Part shown: piece by piece, positions 47,581 to 53,276 of the stretch
How positions within the stretch are numbered: position 1 is the first letter of the stretch
Layout of the letters: each line of letters begins with the position of its first letter
The notes under the pieces: generated by a model
Told to the model about the DNA's origin: nothing
Database searches by the model: none
Seen by the model: the letters and a program-made list of their open reading frames with translations, nothing else
Translations under genes and position numbers: made by a program
NCBI GenBank assembly: GCA_937974175.1
Contig: CALJIG010000135.1
Span: forward strand, 1 to 53,276
Source: an uncultured Ignavibacteria bacterium
GTDB lineage: Bacteria; Bacteroidota; Ignavibacteria; Tepidaquicellales; Tepidaquicellaceae
Direction of reading: 5' to 3'
DNA: 53,276 nucleotides

Positions 47581-49359
47581 TTGAAAAAAATTATTTATTT
47601 ATTTCTGGTTATGATTTTTGCAGGTTCCGGCTTTGCTCAAGATCAAAAACATGCTAAAAGTATTTCATCAATTAAAGAAGACGGTCAGGTTTCACCAAGA
47701 AGTTTCTTGCTACCGTCTGTTTTAGATGCTGCTCCATTATTTACAATTCCCGGTGCCGATGGATTTTGGGATTACATGACAAATGGTGCAAATCTTCAAA
47801 ACATTGCTGTACTGGGTGAGACTATAATTGTTTGTTTTCCAAATACAGACTCTACGGATCCTACAGGTGTAACTAGCAGATTAGCATACTATATGGTAAG
47901 CAACAATGGTGGCACAACCTGGGAAGCTCCTGTGCCGATTTCAGCATTACCAAACAGAAGCGCTTATGTAGAAGTTCATCCTTACATTGGAGGTGGTCAA
48001 CCTCAAGTAGTTTTAACAGGTAGAAAATATGCAGAACCAAATGCTAGAGGCGGAGCTTGGAAAGATGCTTTTCTCGGTTTAGGTTCATTCCAAAGCGCTA
48101 ACGTACCTATATCCGGAAGAGATTATTTCGGAGCTTATTTAAATGGAAGTTTGATAGGCGGATTGAGCAGTTTTCCAAATGGAACTACCGAAGATACTTT
48201 ATTTTTTGTAAAATATGATGCTGGCAATAACACATTTGGCACAAGAGTAAAAATTGCTGATCCTGGTCTTAATCAAATTGGCGGAAATGTTCGTTATAGA
48301 TTTGCTGCAGACCAAACAGGAAATAATTGTCTTGCAATGTGGTATAAAGATTCAACCGGAACAGGTAATACCAAAATTATGCTTAGTACATCTGCAAATA
48401 GTGGAACATCATGGACAAGTCCTTCAGTTGTAATGCAATCAAGAGGAGTTAATAGTGTATTAGTTCCAGGTGATACTTGCGGTGCCTGGTTTGGTATGGA
48501 TGCTGCTTATAAACCCGGAACAACTAATTTCGGATTAGTATGGAGTACACTTTACCCCACAGCTACCGGATTAAGCTCAGGCGATAACCAAGCTTGTAAG
48601 ATTCTTTTCTATTCTCCGAATGTTAATGGGGGAAAAGCAACTATCGTTGCAGGAAGCCAAAATATGGCACTACTTTCAGATACCGCGTTATTTAATAACA
48701 GAGATTCACTCCAAGTAGGCGTTACTCCGGTCTCTCATCCTTCAATTGCATATTCAACTGACGGTTCAAGAATTTATGTTGCATATTCTGCATTTCAACC
48801 GGGTGATTCATTAGAAGGATATCAATTTAATGATATTTGGTGGACTGTTTCAGACGATGGCGGTTTAACATGGGCAGCACCTAAGAACCTAACAAACACA
48901 CGTACGGATGATGAATTGTATCCTACTATTTCATTGTCAGGAAATACGAATACAATGTTTCATGTAAAGTATCAGTCAACTAAAGGACCGGGAAGCCAAA
49001 GCTTTACTGATGCCAGAAGAACTTACAGAGTATATCAATGTTATCAAAAAGTCAGCACAGTTGGTGTTAACAACATTTCAACGACTGTACCTGATAAATT
49101 CTCATTAAAACAAAATTACCCGAATCCGTTCAACCCAACAACATCTATAAGATTCGATGTAACAAAAGCTTCAAGAATGACGTTAAACATATATGATGCT
49201 TCAGGTAAATTAGTACAGACTTTAATAAACAATGAAGTTGTTCCAACGGGAACAAATGAAGTTGTTTTTGATGCAGCGAAATTATCAAGCGGTGTTTACT
49301 TCTACACTTTATCTTCAGATAGTTTCAGAGAAACAAAGAAAATGATGTTAGTCAAATAA
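47581..49359 (+). CDS. T9SS cargo with sialidase/BNR-like fold
   Basis: This 592-residue exported protein begins at TTG 47581, fixed by a strong ribosome binding site, with signal peptide MKKIIYLFLVMIFAGSGFAQ. The body (about 60-500) resembles a neuraminidase/BNR-like propeller with S-x-D-G-G-x-T-W style blades (VSNNGGTTWEAP, VSDDGGLTWAAP). The C-terminus is a T9SS type A sorting domain (KQNYPNPFNPTTSIRFD to KKMMLVK). Codon use differs from the neighbours: Gln is nearly always CAA here, mostly CAG elsewhere. Together with the strong initiation site, this suggests high expression. A surface location is predicted; no catalytic set could be assigned. Confidence 0.86.
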   Translation: MKKIIYLFLVMIFAGSGFAQDQKHAKSISSIKEDGQVSPRSFLLPSVLDAAPLFTIPGADGFWDYMTNGANLQNIAVLGETIIVCFPNTDSTDPTGVTSRLAYYMVSNNGGTTWEAPVPISALPNRSAYVEVHPYIGGGQPQVVLTGRKYAEPNARGGAWKDAFLGLGSFQSANVPISGRDYFGAYLNGSLIGGLSSFPNGTTEDTLFFVKYDAGNNTFGTRVKIADPGLNQIGGNVRYRFAADQTGNNCLAMWYKDSTGTGNTKIMLSTSANSGTSWTSPSVVMQSRGVNSVLVPGDTCGAWFGMDAAYKPGTTNFGLVWSTLYPTATGLSSGDNQACKILFYSPNVNGGKATIVAGSQNMALLSDTALFNNRDSLQVGVTPVSHPSIAYSTDGSRIYVAYSAFQPGDSLEGYQFNDIWWTVSDDGGLTWAAPKNLTNTRTDDELYPTISLSGNTNTMFHVKYQSTKGPGSQSFTDARRTYRVYQCYQKVSTVGVNNISTTVPDKFSLKQNYPNPFNPTTSIRFDVTKASRMTLNIYDASGKLVQTLINNEVVPTGTNEVVFDAAKLSSGVYFYTLSSDSFRETKKMMLVK

Positions 49360-49393
49360 CATAGCCCTTTTAGTACTTTTACTAACAATATAC

Positions 49394-49430
49394 AGCCCTG
49401 CCGGAGTGATTTACCTGCAGGGCTTTTTTT
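49394..49430 (+). terminator. Intrinsic terminator after the TTG-start T9SS cargo gene
   Basis: AGCCCTGC (49394-49401) pairs perfectly with GCAGGGCT (49417-49424), followed by a run of T. Confidence 0.85.
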
Positions 49431-49544
49431 ATGCACAAATTTCATAATTAATATGTAATTTTTGTTAAGTTAAAATTTAAAATGTCTTTTAAAACAAATT
49501 AATAAATACTATCTTAAATCTAACTTAACCTTCATCCATATAGT

Positions 49545-51113
49545 TTGAGATTATTTCGATTCCACTGCACCCTCATTGCAATTTTCCTCGTAATTGTTTC
49601 AGGATGTCAGATTAAAGATTTCGTATCTCCCGAATACGACGTCGATGCAAATCTTCCGTTTATTACAAGATATTACTCTGTTATGTCTATGCTGAAAGGC
49701 AATCAAAATGTTTATGTTGATTCCCTTAGCAATGATGTTATCCTTACAGGAAATGTAAACAGTAAAGATGACCTGGCAAACAGTATAAACTTTAACGGCG
49801 TTAATGTATCGAACAATGTTGTAATATATAACAGGGATACTGTAATCAGTTTAAAGTTTGATGATTCAAGCTCTGTGAGAACTGCATATTTTATCGACGG
49901 AATGTTATCATTAAAGTTTAACAATACAAATAACTTCCCTTACAATGTTACACTTAGAATTCAGAATCTTAAAAGCAGGACATCAAATCTTCCTTATCAG
50001 ATTACCGGTTCAGTACCTGCAAACTCTTCAACTACTCAGCTGCTAAGCCTTGCAACATATTATATAGATAACGGAAATGTACTCTCCAACAAACTTGATT
50101 TCTTTATCAGTACATCGTCTTCACAGCCTGTAGGTTTTGGAAGCTTCGATTATAATGTTTCACCTGTTCATCTAAGTTCGGTATCAGGTAAGGTAAAACC
50201 TAATCCTTCACTGGCTTTGGTAGATTCCACAAACGGACCCTTAGGTACCAATGCTCCAAATCAGCCGCTGACACTTGCTGCAATTAAAAAATCTGAAATA
50301 AAAATACATAACTTTGTTTCAACGCAGGTTGATTTTAAAAAGGCTTATTTTTACGGATATAATAAATCGGCAGGCACTACAAAAAGATTATTCTATGACT
50401 ATGACGGTAACGGTACTCTGGATTCATTCTATAACGTGACTATTCCTGCACGCCCTTCAGGCTCCGGCTACGGAGAAAAAATATTGGATATCAATACTTC
50501 TAACAGTAACATTCTTGAGTTTATGGGAAATGTCCCTGATAAAATTATTTTTATGAGAGACCAATATATAAATTTAAATAATCAGGATGTTTCATTGGAA
50601 AGTAAGGACAGTATTTTAACATTCTTTAATGTTGAAATTCCTTTGAGCTTTCAATCGACTCTCTATAACTCATACAAAGATACAATTAAATCCGGATTTA
50701 CACCGCAACAGATGATTGATGTGGATAAATCTTACAGCTTAAAAATTACTACAACAATTACTAATGCTATTGCTTTAAAATTAAAAGCTAAAATTGTTAT
50801 TGAAGATTCTTCAGGAGTGCCCTTGGTCTATCTCACAGGTCAATTTGCAAATCAGAATCCCGATTCATTTTATGTACTCGATGCTGCAGATGTAGGACCT
50901 GACGGTTCAGTTCTTCCGGGCGGGCAAAAAACAAAACAAATTGAAGTTGAAATTTCCAGAGAAAACATTCAGGCGATTAAGCGGTATGGAAGAGTTTACA
51001 TTGAGCTCAAATATATAACAAACCCCAATGCAGGAATTATAAGATTAAAAGGGGATGATTTTGCATATGTACGAAGTCAGGGAGTACTGCAATACAGAAT
51101 TGTTCAAAATTAA
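49545..51113 (+). CDS. Exported lipoprotein of unknown function
   Basis: The 522-residue protein starts at TTG 49545 and has a lipoprotein signal peptide with lipobox VIVSGC (Cys21), so it is probably anchored in the outer membrane. The mature part is rich in beta strands and Asn/Ser/Thr (for example NFPYNVTLRIQNLKSR and YDYDGNGTLDSFYNVTIP), without a recognised catalytic motif. It precedes the DUF5723-type protein by 25 bases, and the pair is probably one operon and may act together at the outer membrane. The family is not recognised. Confidence 0.75.
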   Translation: MRLFRFHCTLIAIFLVIVSGCQIKDFVSPEYDVDANLPFITRYYSVMSMLKGNQNVYVDSLSNDVILTGNVNSKDDLANSINFNGVNVSNNVVIYNRDTVISLKFDDSSSVRTAYFIDGMLSLKFNNTNNFPYNVTLRIQNLKSRTSNLPYQITGSVPANSSTTQLLSLATYYIDNGNVLSNKLDFFISTSSSQPVGFGSFDYNVSPVHLSSVSGKVKPNPSLALVDSTNGPLGTNAPNQPLTLAAIKKSEIKIHNFVSTQVDFKKAYFYGYNKSAGTTKRLFYDYDGNGTLDSFYNVTIPARPSGSGYGEKILDINTSNSNILEFMGNVPDKIIFMRDQYINLNNQDVSLESKDSILTFFNVEIPLSFQSTLYNSYKDTIKSGFTPQQMIDVDKSYSLKITTTITNAIALKLKAKIVIEDSSGVPLVYLTGQFANQNPDSFYVLDAADVGPDGSVLPGGQKTKQIEVEISRENIQAIKRYGRVYIELKYITNPNAGIIRLKGDDFAYVRSQGVLQYRIVQN

Positions 51114-51138
51114 CAAATGATTTTACTGAAATAATAAA

Positions 51139-52533
51139 ATGAAAAAAGTTTTTATTATAATTTTGATGTTAATTTCCTCCCTCTCTTATTCACAATACTC
51201 CGATAATGTGAGAAGTCTTTCGATGGGCCGCACAGGTGTTGCAAATTCATACAACATCGATGCAATGAACCTAAACCCTGCAAATCTTTCCTTAGTAAAG
51301 CCAAAAGATAAGACAAGAATTTACATCAATGGAATGACTACGGGCGGGTATATGCTTAATAGTAAATTCCTTTCAGTCGATTTTTATAATAAGTATTTCA
51401 CAGGCGATGGAGACGGAAACGGGAAATATCTTACCAATGCTGATAAAACCGACATGCTGAATAAATCCAAAGATTCAGAATTAGGTCTGGGCGTAGGTTA
51501 TAAATTTGTATCTGTTGCTTTCCGAATTCCTAATGCTGGTGTAGTAGGATTTTCAGCAGAAGATAAAATTTTCGGAAAATCGTATGTGCCTGAGCAAATG
51601 CTGGAACTTACTTTATTCGGCAACGGAATAAATAAAACTTATGATTTTTCTCAATACAGGCTTGAGCTATCGTGGATACGGCAGCTGAATTTTTCGTATT
51701 CCAATATTGCAAAAAACTTTATGAGGAGTACTTTCAAACAATTTTCCTGGGGAGTTTCTCTAAAGCCGCAGCTTGGATATTATTATGTCGGTGTAAGAAG
51801 CAATGATTTGAATTTTTCTACAAATGATTCTGCCCAGATCACGAGCAGGGGAGCAGTTACTTTTCTCCGTTCCTCCATAAGACCTGATGATAAAGTGGAA
51901 TATCCCGGGCTTGGAAAGCTTGCCGGGTTCGGCTGGGGCTTTGACCTCGGCTTCAATGGGAAGATAAATGACCGCTGGTCAGTCGGTTTAAGTTTGACTG
52001 ATATTGGCTATATGAACTGGTACGGAAATAATAATGAATATAAGTATGCAGGTGAGTTTGTTGTAACTGATCTGGCAAAATCGGAACAGCTTGATACTCT
52101 AAGGACACTCATTAATGGGAAGAAAACTTCTACAGGAGCATTTCAAAAAATGCTGCCTATGACTCTCAGATTCGGAGTGAATTTTAAAATCTTTAAAAAT
52201 CTTTTCGGAGCTAATGGGCTTAAAAGCGATTCACTCAACAAAGAACTGGTTTCAATTTCTTTAGATTATATTCAGGGGCTTTCAAAACAGGCTGCAGGCA
52301 GCTCAACTATTCCTACAATCGGTGCCGGTGCTGAGTTTTTCTTATCACAATTTTTTATTCCAAGGATAGGATTTATTGCAGGCGGAACTGAAGGGTTCCT
52401 GGTTTCTTTAGGTGCGGGGCTGGATACAAAATATATACTGTTTGATGTCGGAACTCACAATATAGGGGCAATAACAGATTTGAATAATACAACTAAATTC
52501 TCTTTTGGAGTGAATCTTAAGCTGAAACTTTAG
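51139..52533 (+). CDS. DUF5723-like outer-membrane barrel protein
   Basis: The 464-residue protein has a signal peptide ending near SLSYSQ and the N-terminal pattern VRSLSMGRTGVANSYNIDAMNLNPANLSL. This is shared with DUF5723/PorV-like barrels of Bacteroidota, in which the LNPAN segment precedes a series of amphipathic strands. The C-terminus (KFSFGVNLKLKL) is strand-like. The function of the family is not established. It follows the lipoprotein gene by 25 bases, and its 3' end overlaps the convergent heptosyltransferase gene by 17 bases. Confidence 0.8.
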   Translation: MKKVFIIILMLISSLSYSQYSDNVRSLSMGRTGVANSYNIDAMNLNPANLSLVKPKDKTRIYINGMTTGGYMLNSKFLSVDFYNKYFTGDGDGNGKYLTNADKTDMLNKSKDSELGLGVGYKFVSVAFRIPNAGVVGFSAEDKIFGKSYVPEQMLELTLFGNGINKTYDFSQYRLELSWIRQLNFSYSNIAKNFMRSTFKQFSWGVSLKPQLGYYYVGVRSNDLNFSTNDSAQITSRGAVTFLRSSIRPDDKVEYPGLGKLAGFGWGFDLGFNGKINDRWSVGLSLTDIGYMNWYGNNNEYKYAGEFVVTDLAKSEQLDTLRTLINGKKTSTGAFQKMLPMTLRFGVNFKIFKNLFGANGLKSDSLNKELVSISLDYIQGLSKQAAGSSTIPTIGAGAEFFLSQFFIPRIGFIAGGTEGFLVSLGAGLDTKYILFDVGTHNIGAITDLNNTTKFSFGVNLKLKL

Positions 52534-53276
52534 ATAGGGATTTAGATCTTATGGCTGTATCTGCCAGCTCTTCATATTTCTCCAGAATTTCAGAACTTTC
52601 TATATCTTCAACACCTTTATCGCTTTTAGAAATTATGGCTACATAGTTATCGCTGAGCGGCTTAAACCTTTCTAAATTCCAGTCAACTTTCGGATACAAA
52701 GCTATAATTGGTTTGTTAAGACCTGAAGCTAAATGAACTATTGAGGTATCAGCAGAAACAATAATGTTTGCCCTGTTTAAACTGTTAACTAATTCAGGTA
52801 AAGTATAATTATACTTGGCAGTTATATGTTCTGTTTTAAAATTGTTGTAAATGCTTAGAAGAAGTTTTTCATCACGTTGGATTCCTACCAGATGAATTTT
52901 ATAAGAAGGGTATTTATGCATTATCTGAGATAAAAAATGCAGCCATTTATTTTCATTCAGATATCTTGAAGGGCTGCCTGCGGAAATATTTATTAATAGA
53001 TCAATTGGGCTAACCGCTGTTTCCTTTAAAAAGTCAGTCAATACAGGCGCAGTATATACAGGCTCGCTTCCAAAGTAACAGACCGGGGCAAGGCTTAAAT
53101 CAACTGCATGCTTTCCTTTAGTGTATTCCTTCAAATCCACGTCAAAAATTTTCTCCTGTGTGTTGTAGCCTAAGGATAAATTCGGTTTAGCAAGTTTTAA
53201 TAATGAAGCTGAAGTGCGTGAGTAGCCGTCTTTCACATCTATCCATAAATCAAAATTATTCTTCTTTAATTTATTT
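52517..53276 (-). CDS. Glycosyltransferase family 9 (heptosyltransferase-like), 5' end missing
   Basis: The frame is open to the window edge, so the gene continues beyond it. The visible part reads FDLWIDVKDGYSRT, the conserved early strand of GT9 enzymes. Further on come LLINISAGSPSRYLNENKW, YKIHLVGI and the donor-site block VSADTSIVHLASGLNKPIIALYP. GT9 enzymes add heptose to the lipopolysaccharide inner core. The last possible internal start is GTG 53236, but the conserved residues upstream show this is not the real start. It converges on, and overlaps by 17 bases, the DUF5723-like gene. Confidence 0.85.
   Translation of the reverse strand, partial: NKLKKNNFDLWIDVKDGYSRTSASLLKLAKPNLSLGYNTQEKIFDVDLKEYTKGKHAVDLSLAPVCYFGSEPVYTAPVLTDFLKETAVSPIDLLINISAGSPSRYLNENKWLHFLSQIMHKYPSYKIHLVGIQRDEKLLLSIYNNFKTEHITAKYNYTLPELVNSLNRANIIVSADTSIVHLASGLNKPIIALYPKVDWNLERFKPLSDNYVAIISKSDKGVEDIESSEILEKYEELADTAIRSKSLSKVSA

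Overview
The window is AT-rich bacterial DNA from a Bacteroidota/Ignavibacteriota-type organism, most likely Ignavibacteria-like. The best evidence is the set of large exported proteins ending in a type IX secretion (T9SS) sorting domain with the signature QNYPNPFNP(T/S)T, together with a PorV/PorQ-family protein, a DUF5916 protein and a DUF5723 protein. Most genes lack a clear Shine-Dalgarno sequence and many start with TTG or GTG. One promoter matches the Bacteroidota form TTTG-N20-TAnnTTTG. No rRNA, tRNA, CRISPR array, transposase or phage gene was seen.

Layout. 1-332: gene-free, with a heptamer tandem repeat and three inverted repeats. 333-6770: housekeeping and accessory genes (YitT-family membrane protein, GlxA/AraC-type regulator, DUF885 peptidase-like protein, DinB-fold protein, secreted alpha/beta hydrolase, small exported protein). 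7005-9875: a BNR-repeat T9SS cargo whose stop codon lies in a second heptamer repeat. 10016-11944: a CHAD protein, a previously unmarked 32-residue membrane peptide on the minus strand with its own promoter and terminator, and mscL. 12063-17203: a 1417-residue LruC/FG-GAP T9SS cargo overlapping a PorV-like gene.

17244-41414: about 24 kb of co-directional genes forming an exopolysaccharide or O-antigen locus. It opens with a partner-switching set (REC-REC-PP2C phosphatase, STAS protein, HATPase) interleaved with a glycosyltransferase. It continues with a nucleotidyltransferase/sugar-phosphate transferase fusion, rfbA, rfbC, glycogen phosphorylase, UDP-glucose dehydrogenase, UDP-xylose synthase, a half-length TolC-like protein, a Wzc-like protein with altered ATPase motifs, a GT2-GT4 fusion, a flippase, further glycosyltransferases, an acyltransferase, a 54-residue zinc-ribbon membrane protein and an O-antigen ligase/polymerase.

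41454-53276: a small membrane protein, two more T9SS cargo proteins, miaA, a DUF5916 outer-membrane protein, a lipoprotein followed by a DUF5723 outer-membrane protein, and the end of a GT9 heptosyltransferase that runs off the window.

Working model (inference): phosphorelay input on the REC-REC-PP2C protein sets the phosphorylation state of the STAS protein and so controls polysaccharide synthesis, polymerisation or export. Glycogen phosphorylase may feed glucose-1-phosphate to RfbA, while Ugd and Uxs supply UDP-glucuronate and UDP-xylose. In relatives, T9SS cargo is anchored to a surface polysaccharide, so the nearby cargo genes and the glycan locus may be functionally linked.
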